Virus record (IMG/VR): IMGVR_UViG_3300004369_000096
Coordinates: 1 to 29,539 of that record
Strand: one strand, 5' to 3'
Length of the DNA stretch: 29,539 nt
Source of the DNA: a virus
The position numbers and the translations under genes were made by a program. A model generated the notes under the pieces. That model did no database searches. It saw only the letters and a program-made list of their open reading frames with translations, and had not been told where the DNA came from. This document shows, in pieces, positions 1-6,959 of the stretch (position 1 is its first letter; each line of letters starts with the position of its first letter).

Positions 1-345
1 CCAAGTTGTACACTCATAGATGTATGATTTGGTTTGTCTCTTTGGTCTCTTTGGTGGTTGAGTTTGTTTCTTCGGTTTCACTTCAATCACATAGGTCTTG
101 ATTTGACCAGTACTTTCTTTTACTTTGATGATGAAGTCTGGATAATACTTATGAATTCTTCTATCAACAGGTGAGATGTATGGGATATGAAACTCTTCAC
201 TTCCCCATTGGAGAATGTTTTCGTTCAGATCACACCACCTACAAAACTTGCGTTCCCAACTACTTCGGCATATAATATTGTTGGGATCACCCTTATATTT
301 ACTTGGAAATGACGGTCTGTATTTACTCTTGATACTTTCTGCCAT
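1..345 (-). CDS. gp4: gp4-like head completion protein (nuclease fold), partial
   Basis: The reading frame begins at 345 on the minus strand and stays open to position 1, giving the first 115 residues; the C-terminus lies outside the window. T4 gp4 (also called gp50/65) is about 150 residues, so most of the protein is present. It acts late in head maturation, preparing the DNA-filled head for tail joining. The sequence shows a TnsA-like PD-(D/E)xK layout: an SSWERKF helix with E31, YYPDF with D70, and IEVKPK with E88 and K90. Early SKYRPSFPSKYKGD and FHIPYISPVDRR motifs are also as I recall them from T4-like gp4 proteins. It is the only gene on the minus strand and diverges from the tail block. 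A perfect TATAAATA late-promoter octamer lies 23 nt upstream of its ATG. Family assignment is confident; nuclease activity is inferred from the motifs. Confidence 0.85.
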   Translation of the reverse strand, partial: MAESIKSKYRPSFPSKYKGDPNNIICRSSWERKFCRWCDLNENILQWGSEEFHIPYISPVDRRIHKYYPDFIIKVKESTGQIKTYVIEVKPKKQTQPPKRPKRQTKSYIYECTTW

Positions 346-368
346 ACATAATATATAAGGTTAAAAAT

Positions 369-376
369 TATTTATA
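369..376 (-). promoter_or_regulatory. T4-type late promoter (TATAAATA) for gp4
   Basis: On the minus strand these eight bases read TATAAATA, the exact T4 late-promoter consensus. They lie 23 nt upstream of the gp4 ATG (345). The same octamer core, ATAAATA, precedes several plus-strand late genes in this window. It sits directly beside the ATG at 378 of the divergent gene. Confidence 0.65.
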
Positions 377-377
377 A

Positions 378-1235
378 ATGCCTGCACCAAAGTCAGTATC
401 ACAAATCAAATCGGCATTATTAAGACCTGCACTTACTTCTCACTTTGAAGTTGAAGTACCATTTCCTTCTGCACTTAGAAGTATCATTGGTACTGATCAA
501 GGATCTTTTAACTTATCTTGTAGTGAAGCAAGTCTTCCAGGATCTCAGTTAGCAACTCTTGAAATTAATAACGATCATACTGGTGTAACGGAAAAGCACG
601 CATATAGAAGACAGTTTGATGATAGAATTGATTTAACTTTTTATGTTGATGCTGGAAACTATACTGCGATTCGTTTCTTTGAGTCATGGATTAGTTATAT
701 AATGAATGAAGACCTTGAGGATCCAGAGAATCAAATAGCATCAAGAAGTTATAACTATAGGGCAAGATATCCAAATGAGTACATTATGGATCAAGGACTG
801 AAGGTCACAAAGTTTGAAAGAGATTATCGACAACAACTAACTTATAATTTTGTAAGAGCATTTCCTCTTTCTATCAGTTCGATGCCAGTCTCTTTTGACG
901 CATCATCTCTCTTGAAAGTCACTGTTTCTATGAGTTATATTAGATATTATATTACAGAACTCAATAGAAAAAATACTACTACACAACCCCAAGTTCAAAC
1001 ACCAGGACAGCAAGCACAATTTAATGCAAGCAACTTGACTCTTCCCGGTCTTGACGGAGCGGGAGCATTATCCCTTGATCAGGCTGCAGCTAATGAGAGA
1101 TTTTTAGGTCCTCCAAAATCAAACACGTTCTTAGGAGAACCATTAAATTCGCAGCAAACATTGAATGAGTTGTATGGAGCTGGTAGATCTGGTAAAATAA
1201 AATCTGCTGGAGATTTTATTGGACCTCTCCAATAA
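378..1235 (+). CDS. Tail-tube-like baseplate protein (gp54/gp48 family)
   Basis: This 285-residue protein has the layout of the T4 tail-tube-fold baseplate proteins gp54 (tube initiator) and gp48 (tube cap), which sit on the hub and template polymerisation of gp19. Seen in the sequence: an N-terminal TSHFEVEVPFP strand, a SEASLPGSQLATLEI segment, a YRRQFDDRIDLTFYVDAGNY strand pair followed by a helix (AIRFFESWISYI), and a strand-rich second half ending VTVSMSYIRYYI. The last ~75 residues are low in complexity (Q, N and G rich) and probably an extension. Gene context agrees: gp26, gp51 and tape-measure genes follow, as the T4 26-51-27-28-29-48-54 cluster would suggest after rearrangement. I cannot decide between gp54 and gp48. 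There is no strong Shine-Dalgarno; an AAGG lies 17 nt upstream. No other ATG near the N-terminus fits. Confidence 0.7.
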   Translation: MPAPKSVSQIKSALLRPALTSHFEVEVPFPSALRSIIGTDQGSFNLSCSEASLPGSQLATLEINNDHTGVTEKHAYRRQFDDRIDLTFYVDAGNYTAIRFFESWISYIMNEDLEDPENQIASRSYNYRARYPNEYIMDQGLKVTKFERDYRQQLTYNFVRAFPLSISSMPVSFDASSLLKVTVSMSYIRYYITELNRKNTTTQPQVQTPGQQAQFNASNLTLPGLDGAGALSLDQAAANERFLGPPKSNTFLGEPLNSQQTLNELYGAGRSGKIKSAGDFIGPLQ

Positions 1236-1237
1236 GG

Positions 1238-1245
1238 AATAAATA
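1238..1245 (+). promoter_or_regulatory. Late promoter (AATAAATA) upstream of gp26
   Basis: AATAAATA differs from the T4 late consensus TATAAATA only in its first base. It lies just after the preceding stop codon and 28 nt before the gp26 ATG, which has a good ribosome binding site (AGGA) between. The same core recurs at matching distances before three other late genes. Confidence 0.6.
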
Positions 1246-1273
1246 ATCACATCTGAAATTTCTATAGGACATC

Positions 1274-1993
1274 ATGCCTTTACCTAAGATTGCCACACCG
1301 GTATATGAACTTGAATTGCCATCCACAGGAGAAACAATTCAATATAGACCTTTCCTTGTAAAAGAAGAAAAGGTTCTTGTGATTGCTTTGGAAAGTGAAG
1401 ATGTAAAGCAAATCACAACTGCCATTAAGAATGTAATCAAGAATTGTATTAAAACAAAGGATGTTAAAGTAGAAAATCTTCCTACTTTTGACATTGAATA
1501 CTTATTTTTGAATATTCGTGGTAAGTCAGTCGGTGAGGACATTGAAGTTAATGTTACCTGCCCCGATGATGGAGAGACTCAAGTTCCAGTGACAATTAAT
1601 CTGGACGATATTAAAGTTCAGAAGAATGAAGATCATACTAATAGAATTAAATTAGATGATTCGATCATGATGGAGATGAAGTACCCATCTCTTGATCAGT
1701 TCATTAAGAACAACTTTAATTTTGAAGAAAGAAGTGCAATGGATCAATCATTTGAATTGATTGCCACTTGTATCGATAAGATTTTTACTGAGGAAGATGT
1801 CTGGGCAGCAGAGGATTGTTCAAAGAAAGAAATAGTAGAGTTTCTTGAGGGAATGAACTCTTCTCAGTTCAAAGAAATTGAGAAGTTCTTTGAGACCATG
1901 CCAAAACTTTCCCATACAATTAAAGTAAAAAATCCCAAAACTAAAAAAGAAAGTGAAGTAGTAATTGAGGGTCTGGCAGGTTTTTTCGCATAG
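1274..1993 (+). CDS. gp26: gp26 baseplate hub assembly protein (tail chaperone-like)
   Basis: A 239-residue protein of the T4 gp26 family (T4 base plate protein family; T4 gp26 is 208 residues). Family features visible are the PVYELELPSTGETIQYRPFL start, the KEEKVLVIALES helix, the FDIEYLFLNIRGKSVGE segment and a TCPDDGETQVPVTINLDDI strand region. The second half is helical (ERSAMDQSFELIATCIDKI; EFLEGMNSSQFKEIEKFFE). In T4, gp26 is needed for hub assembly; with gp51 directly downstream and tape-measure genes next, its position equals that of the G tail-assembly chaperone in lambda-like phages. Its final codons contain a T TTT TTC slippery heptamer (1981-1987), and a -1 slip there would read into the gp51 gene without a stop. 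A late promoter and a clear Shine-Dalgarno (AGGA, 1266-1269 region) precede it. Confidence 0.85.
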   Translation: MPLPKIATPVYELELPSTGETIQYRPFLVKEEKVLVIALESEDVKQITTAIKNVIKNCIKTKDVKVENLPTFDIEYLFLNIRGKSVGEDIEVNVTCPDDGETQVPVTINLDDIKVQKNEDHTNRIKLDDSIMMEMKYPSLDQFIKNNFNFEERSAMDQSFELIATCIDKIFTEEDVWAAEDCSKKEIVEFLEGMNSSQFKEIEKFFETMPKLSHTIKVKNPKTKKESEVVIEGLAGFFA

Positions 1994-2011
1994 CCATGAT
2001 CCATATGGATC
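1967..2011 (+). promoter_or_regulatory. Candidate -1 programmed ribosomal frameshift site joining gp26 to gp51
   Basis: Three elements of a classical bacterial -1 frameshift signal occur in order. A Shine-Dalgarno-like GAGGG (1967-1971) lies 9 nt upstream of the heptamer T TTT TTC (1981-1987). The heptamer is in the gp26 frame as ..T TTT TTC. Ten nt further on is a perfect 14-nt palindrome GATCCATATGGATC (1998-2011) that can fold as a 5-bp stem with an ATAT loop. A slip after TTC reads CGC ATA GCC ATG, entering the gp51 frame and giving a 301-residue fusion (238 + 3 + 60). The elements are seen directly; use of the site is inference. The stem is short, so stimulation may rest mainly on the upstream element. 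Confidence 0.6.
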
Positions 2012-2178
2012 TGGAAAATTACTATAGACTTAATTTTGCCTTGATGCAGTACCATAAATATTCATTAACTGAGATTGAAAACTTGATGCCTTGGGAACGA
2101 GACATCTATGTTGCATTATTACAACATCACCTTGAGGAAGAAGAGTTAAAACAGAAACAAAGGAATGCCATCAAGTAA
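1996..2178 (+). CDS. gp51: gp51-like baseplate hub assembly catalyst (small)
   Basis: A 60-residue, wholly helical, acidic protein (NYYRLNFALMQYHKYSLTEI, PWERDIYVALLQHHLEEEEL). I recognise it as the short gp51-like protein annotated as baseplate hub assembly catalyst in cyanomyoviruses; T4 gp51 is much longer (about 249 residues). It starts 2 nt after the gp26 stop, in the -1 frame relative to gp26, and overlaps the next gene by 14 nt. No well-spaced Shine-Dalgarno precedes either ATG (1996 or 2005), so translation must depend on coupling or on the -1 frameshift described at 1967-2011. The PWERDIY motif resembles the short alpha-helical T segment of phage tail-chaperone fusions (G-T), which recruits the tape measure. 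That parallel is inference from position and size. Confidence 0.7.
   Translation: MIHMDLENYYRLNFALMQYHKYSLTEIENLMPWERDIYVALLQHHLEEEELKQKQRNAIK
2053..2060 (+). promoter_or_regulatory. Possible internal late promoter (CATAAATA) inside gp51
   Basis: CATAAATA carries the same ATAAATA core as the other late promoters. It lies within the gp51 coding sequence, 104 nt upstream of the first tape-measure gene. The distance is longer than at the other sites and the match could be chance. Confidence 0.3.
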
Positions 2179-4330
2179 GTTCGGTTCTAAGTTTTTCGGT
2201 GAAGAAAGATATCAGCAGTATGTCGATGAACTTACTGCTGAAGGAACCCTTGGTGGCGAGCAATTATCTCCAGAAGAAAGAAAAGAAGGATTCAAGAAGA
2301 GAAATGATAAGATAGGATTTGAAGAATTTGTAAATAAAGTTCTTGAGAAAAAATCTGCTGCTACCACCATGGCAGCAAGCAAGGCATCACTTCCTGGTGG
2401 TGTTGGTGGTGGAGGAGGAGGTGCTCTTGTAAAAGCACCAAAAGGTGGATTGGTAAAAGCAGATATAAGTAAAATAACTCCACAAGAGAGTAGCAATATA
2501 CTTGAAGATATATTGAAAATTGTCACATCAATTCGTGACACTCTGATTGAAAAAAATAAATTTGATGCAGATCAATCAAAGAAAGATAAACAATCTGCAG
2601 AGAGAGAAAGAAGAGCAGGGAAAGAAAAGAAATTAGAGTCAGGTGCTTTCAAAGGTCTTAAGAAAGCAACTGAGAAAGTTCTTGCTCCAGTCAAATCTTT
2701 ATTTGAAAAAGTATTTGATTTTATAAAAACCGTTATTCTTGGTAGAATTGTATATAAAATTGTTGAATGGATGGGCAATCCAGACAACGCAGGGAAGATT
2801 GAAAGTATAATAAGATTCTTCTCTGATTGGTGGCCTGTTATTGCAGGTGCATACTTATTATTTGGAACAAAGTTTGGTGCCCTGATTAGAACCATTGGTG
2901 GTTGGGCAATACAAATAGCAAGATTTGCTATACCAAAACTTCTGAGATTTGTCACAAGAAATCCAAAAACTGCTGCTGTTCTTGCTGGTGCTGGATATCT
3001 TGGTGCAAGAATATTGACTGGTACTGAAGTTGGTGGAGATGAAGAAGGAAGTTCTGAAAAAGAGACATCACAATTCCAAGCAGATCAAACCGCTGCAAAA
3101 CAAACTGAGGGAGCAACACCCAAAACTCCAGAAGAAAAACCAAAAGAAATGTCTGCTGGTGGTCGGGTTCCAGGATCAGGTAATAGAGACACTGTTCCTG
3201 CGATGCTCACTCCTGGAGAGTTTGTGATGAGTAAAGGTGCTGTTGCAAAGTTTGGCACAAGCACTTTAGCTTCAATGAATGCAATGGGTGGTGGAACAAA
3301 CATTCCATCTTTCTCTGGTGGAGGATTGTTAGGATTCCAAGGTGGAGGATCAGTTCCTGGTGGTGATGAAGATAAAACAAAAGATCAAAGAGGTCCAATG
3401 AGTTGGTTAGGTAATCTTTTTGGTGGAGGATCGAAACCAAAAGATCAAAAACAAGCAACTAAAACCAAAAGTAGTGGTGGTGGATTAACTGATATTCAGA
3501 AGAAAGCATTGGGAGTTCTTGCTAAGTATGAATCTGGTGCGGCAGGATATAATGCTGTTAATCAAATAGGAACCGCTGGTGGTAGAGGTGTTAAAGGTTT
3601 CTCTGGAGACATTAGAAAGATGTCTCAACATAAAGGAAGATCTTTGACAGATTTTACGATCGCTGAAATTAAAAGACTTCAACATGATGATAGATCTATG
3701 TCGGATAGTCAGTGGATTTCTGCTGGTAAATTACATGCGGTTGGAAGATATCAGTTTATTGGAAACACTCTTCCTGGTGTAGCAAAGAGAGCAGGAATAC
3801 CAGACAACGCTAAGTTTAGTGAGGGTGTGCAAGATCTGATGGCACTTCAGTTAATGAAGGAACGTGGAATATCTCCATGGGTTGGACCAAGTGATAAGGC
3901 AACTCAGCCTGAGAGGGCAATCGTTGAGCAAGCAAGAAAACAACCAATTAAGTTTGATCCATCGATGCCAACAGGATCTTCTATAGCGTATGAACCAGGT
4001 GCCGGTGGTGATATTAGTAGTAGTGGAGGAGGTGGTGACATAAGTGGTTCAAGTGGGGGATCTACGCCACCTCCATTTGATCCTGTTGCAGCAGCAAAAG
4101 CAACAAAGACATTTGATTACATGTCTGTGAGAAAATCATTGGGTGTTAAGACAGCATCTATCTCCAAATCGTCAAGACCATCATCTTCAACCTCAGCATA
4201 TAATCAAACACAAAATACTCAACAGGGACAACAAAAAACAGAACAAAAACAAACCCCTGGTATTCCATCATTTGACGCAGCAGCAATGTCTTCTCCAAAG
4301 AAGATAAAAGTTCTGGGAATAACGGTGTAA
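2165..4330 (+). CDS. Tape-measure-like protein 1 (gp29-like) with lambda-R-type transglycosylase domain
   Basis: A 721-residue protein. The first ~210 residues are charged and helical, with a glycine-rich linker at ~75-90. Residues ~180-280 hold hydrophobic helices (FIKTVILGRIVYKIVEW; PVIAGAYLLFG). At ~330-370 is the motif AGGRVPGSGNRDTVPAML...GEFVMSKGAV, typical of phage tape-measure proteins. Residues ~447-590 resemble the lambda endolysin R transglycosylase (GH104-like): an LAKYESG start with E456 at the position of the catalytic Glu, HAVGRYQFIG (G527-F531), and a DLMALQLMKERG helix matching the lambda R ALQQIKERG region. The C-terminal ~130 residues are Ser, Gly and Gln rich. It overlaps gp51 by 14 nt and is followed after 3 nt by a paralogue. 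The likely role is to set tail length and locally cut peptidoglycan on ejection. T4 gp29 is the functional counterpart but has no such domain. Confidence 0.75.
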   Translation: MPSSKFGSKFFGEERYQQYVDELTAEGTLGGEQLSPEERKEGFKKRNDKIGFEEFVNKVLEKKSAATTMAASKASLPGGVGGGGGGALVKAPKGGLVKADISKITPQESSNILEDILKIVTSIRDTLIEKNKFDADQSKKDKQSAERERRAGKEKKLESGAFKGLKKATEKVLAPVKSLFEKVFDFIKTVILGRIVYKIVEWMGNPDNAGKIESIIRFFSDWWPVIAGAYLLFGTKFGALIRTIGGWAIQIARFAIPKLLRFVTRNPKTAAVLAGAGYLGARILTGTEVGGDEEGSSEKETSQFQADQTAAKQTEGATPKTPEEKPKEMSAGGRVPGSGNRDTVPAMLTPGEFVMSKGAVAKFGTSTLASMNAMGGGTNIPSFSGGGLLGFQGGGSVPGGDEDKTKDQRGPMSWLGNLFGGGSKPKDQKQATKTKSSGGGLTDIQKKALGVLAKYESGAAGYNAVNQIGTAGGRGVKGFSGDIRKMSQHKGRSLTDFTIAEIKRLQHDDRSMSDSQWISAGKLHAVGRYQFIGNTLPGVAKRAGIPDNAKFSEGVQDLMALQLMKERGISPWVGPSDKATQPERAIVEQARKQPIKFDPSMPTGSSIAYEPGAGGDISSSGGGGDISGSSGGSTPPPFDPVAAAKATKTFDYMSVRKSLGVKTASISKSSRPSSSTSAYNQTQNTQQGQQKTEQKQTPGIPSFDAAAMSSPKKIKVLGITV

Positions 4331-4333
4331 GAT

Positions 4334-6937
4334 ATGGCAATTACTGCTCAGAAGTTACTACCACAAAGTAAGGGAGGATCAATAACTCCTATAAAGAGAG
4401 GTGCCCTTACAACGATCAAACCAATAGGAGTAAAGAAATCTGTTGGTGGTAAAGAAAGTAGTGAGAAGAGAAATGTACTTTTAGTTATAAAGGAGAGAAC
4501 TATTGAGATAGAAACTCTTCTCAAAGGATCTCTTGCCCTTGATAAAATTAGAGCAGACCAAGCAAGAAAGAAGATAGAAACAAAGACACGCTCAGAAAAA
4601 GAAGATGAATTAGAAAAAGACTCAGGTGATAAGAAAGAAAAACCAAAAGGATTAAAACTTCCCAAAGTAAGTTTCTTTGATAAGATAAAGAACTTCATTA
4701 AGAATGTTATTCTTGGATTTATTTTTTATCGATTAGTTGACTTTCTTCCACAACTCACAAAGTTCATATCTTTTATAGGCCCAGTTACAGATTTTGTTTT
4801 AAATTTGGGAGGAAAACTTCTTGATGGTCTTGTCACTTTTGTAGACTGGGGATATAAAGTTTATGATTCTGCAAGAGGATTTATAGGCGATAAACTTGGT
4901 GACGAGGCACAGAAAAACTTTGATAGTTTGATGACCAATGTCAACACGATGTTGAACTTGGCACTTATTGCGGCGATGGGTGCTATAGCACTTCGTCCTA
5001 AACCACCTAAAGGTGAAAAACCAGGAGGAGTAAAACCAAGAAGAGGTCAAATCGTTGATCCAGTAACGGGTAAGGTTAGAAAGAAAACTAAATTTGAACT
5101 GGAACTTCAGAAAAAATATAAACTAAATGATGATCAGATCAATGCCTTCCGTAAGGCAAAACAAGGTGGCGCAAATACGCAACAAGCATTAGCACAGGCA
5201 AAAAAAGTTAAACCCAAAAAACCAACTAAACCACAAGGATTTTTTGGTAAGTTATTTGAAGGTGCAAAAGATTTAGCAAAGGGAGTTGGTTCTGGACTCA
5301 ACAAACTTTCTGGTGGAAATCTTGGTAAACTTGGCAACTTTTTACAAGATCAATATAAGAATGCATCTGCTGCTGTAAGGAAACAGTATGATAAAGTTGT
5401 AGCGGTTGGTGATGTTATTAAGAATAAATTTGGTGAGGGCGTTAACAAGTTAAAGAATGCTGCTGGCAATCTTGCAGAAGCAGCAAAGAAACAAATTGTT
5501 CAAAAAATTATTGAACCACTTAAACCAATTTTTGAACCAATACTTAGTAAATTGAAATCTATTGGTGATAGAATAATGAAACAGTTATCGAAGATACCAG
5601 GATTCGATAACGTCATGAAAGTCCTTCAGAAAAATGGCGTTAAAGGCCTTGATGATGCAAAAGGATTATTGAAAAAAGTTGGTCCAAAAGCAATACCTAT
5701 TCTTGGTGGTATTGTTAATCTTTTGTTTGCGTATGATAGACTTGCCCAAGGTGATTTAATTGGTGGATTACTGGAAGCAACTTCTGGTGTCTTAGATTTA
5801 TCTGGTGCATTTGGATTTGTTCCTGGCCCTGGAATCTCAATGGGTATCGATGCATACTTATTTGCCAGAGACTTCATTCCACAAATTCAAGAAGGAGAAA
5901 ATGCAGCAGTAAATGCACTTGGACTTGGAGGAATAAAGGGACAAGTAGAAGGTCTTGCCAAGAAACTCCCAGACTTATCTACTATCGTGAAGATGATTAC
6001 TGGAAAAGGTGATCCAACTCAACCAATGCTGAGTCTTCCAACAGGATCAGATGAACAAGGCACAAGACAGAGTGCTGGTGCAGATCCTATGGGTAGTGGT
6101 GTAACCGCTGGTGGAGCAACTGGAAAAGGATTAAGAACTGGTCCAAGCAGTAGAATTGGTGGTAGTGCAGAATATCATGTTGATACTAAGTTTCATAAGA
6201 GTCTTGGAATTGCTGGAATTGTATCATCTATGGATAAACTATCAAAGGAATATGCAAACAGAGGTCGAGTGATTGAGATGTCTGGACATATGGTTGCGGG
6301 TCAGAAGTATAATCATGAAGATAAGTATATGAAGAAGAGAAATCTGATGCAAGGTGCTATTGATTCTCATAGTCATTCATCATTTATGAGAGCAGAAGGA
6401 TTCTTACCATTCGATTATTACATTCCAAAAGCAAATGACCCCCAAGGAAGATTTGGTAAGTCTGCTGAGGGTGCTGAAATTCTTGTTCCAGATTTTGGTG
6501 GTAAGATAAATGTTGGTAAGTTGTATGGTGGATATGGAAAGAGTGCTGATATCTATGATGCATCTAATAAGTGGGTGGCAATGACTGGTCATGGTGACAT
6601 TGCATATATGCTTGGTGGATTTACCAAAGCAATGGCTCACAGAGCAGTTCTTGGTGAGAAAGGTAGAGAGTTTGTTATTGATGCTGATTCTACAGCAGCA
6701 ATTGAAAGCACTTTCCCAGGGTTCCTCAATGCTATTAACAAAGCAGATGGAAAACAAGCAATAGAAATATTAAGATCATATGCAGAATATGAAATGCCAG
6801 AGGTAATTCCTGTCCCAGTCGTTCAGCAGGTTCCTGTCGGCGGAGGATCATACGACACTGCTCAAAAATCTTCGATGATTTCTGGTGGAAGATCAAAGAG
6901 AAATGATCCATTCCAAGAGATTCTGTACATGCGTTAA
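4334..6937 (+). CDS. Tape-measure-like protein 2 with possible M23-like C-terminal region
   Basis: An 867-residue paralogue of the preceding protein. It shares the charged N-terminus and the hydrophobic segment FFDKIKNFIKNVILGFIFYR (compare LFEKVFDFIKTVILGRIVYK in the first copy). The middle is Lys-rich and helical (~230-460). A hydrophobic helical block at ~455-520 (GGIVNLLFAYDRLAQGDLIGG, shortened here) may be membrane active. Residues ~610-755 hold HSHSS, EGFLPFDYYIPKA, AEGAEILVPDFGGKI, GGYGKSADIYDASN and TGHGDIAY. The order resembles an M23 (LAS) metallopeptidase core, but the metal ligands are not canonical. The tail has AHRAVLGEKGREFVIDADS, a tape-measure-type motif. Starts 3 nt after the previous stop. 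Either this or the first copy could be the true ruler; the other may be a minor tail-lumen protein. Confidence 0.7.
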   Translation: MAITAQKLLPQSKGGSITPIKRGALTTIKPIGVKKSVGGKESSEKRNVLLVIKERTIEIETLLKGSLALDKIRADQARKKIETKTRSEKEDELEKDSGDKKEKPKGLKLPKVSFFDKIKNFIKNVILGFIFYRLVDFLPQLTKFISFIGPVTDFVLNLGGKLLDGLVTFVDWGYKVYDSARGFIGDKLGDEAQKNFDSLMTNVNTMLNLALIAAMGAIALRPKPPKGEKPGGVKPRRGQIVDPVTGKVRKKTKFELELQKKYKLNDDQINAFRKAKQGGANTQQALAQAKKVKPKKPTKPQGFFGKLFEGAKDLAKGVGSGLNKLSGGNLGKLGNFLQDQYKNASAAVRKQYDKVVAVGDVIKNKFGEGVNKLKNAAGNLAEAAKKQIVQKIIEPLKPIFEPILSKLKSIGDRIMKQLSKIPGFDNVMKVLQKNGVKGLDDAKGLLKKVGPKAIPILGGIVNLLFAYDRLAQGDLIGGLLEATSGVLDLSGAFGFVPGPGISMGIDAYLFARDFIPQIQEGENAAVNALGLGGIKGQVEGLAKKLPDLSTIVKMITGKGDPTQPMLSLPTGSDEQGTRQSAGADPMGSGVTAGGATGKGLRTGPSSRIGGSAEYHVDTKFHKSLGIAGIVSSMDKLSKEYANRGRVIEMSGHMVAGQKYNHEDKYMKKRNLMQGAIDSHSHSSFMRAEGFLPFDYYIPKANDPQGRFGKSAEGAEILVPDFGGKINVGKLYGGYGKSADIYDASNKWVAMTGHGDIAYMLGGFTKAMAHRAVLGEKGREFVIDADSTAAIESTFPGFLNAINKADGKQAIEILRSYAEYEMPEVIPVPVVQQVPVGGGSYDTAQKSSMISGGRSKRNDPFQEILYMR

Positions 6938-6940
6938 ATA
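6933..6940 (+). promoter_or_regulatory. Weak late-promoter-like octamer (GTTAAATA)
   Basis: GTTAAATA differs at one core base from the GATAAATA form seen elsewhere. It overlaps the previous stop codon and lies 19 nt before the gp27-like gene, which has a good ribosome binding site (AAGAGGT). It is the weakest of the proposed late promoters. Confidence 0.25.
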
Positions 6941-6959
6941 GAAATAAGAGGTAACACAC

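Noticed and set aside
1555-1572. Zinc-binding motif in gp26 (TCPDDG)
   Set aside because: A single cysteine with no partner cysteines or histidines nearby.
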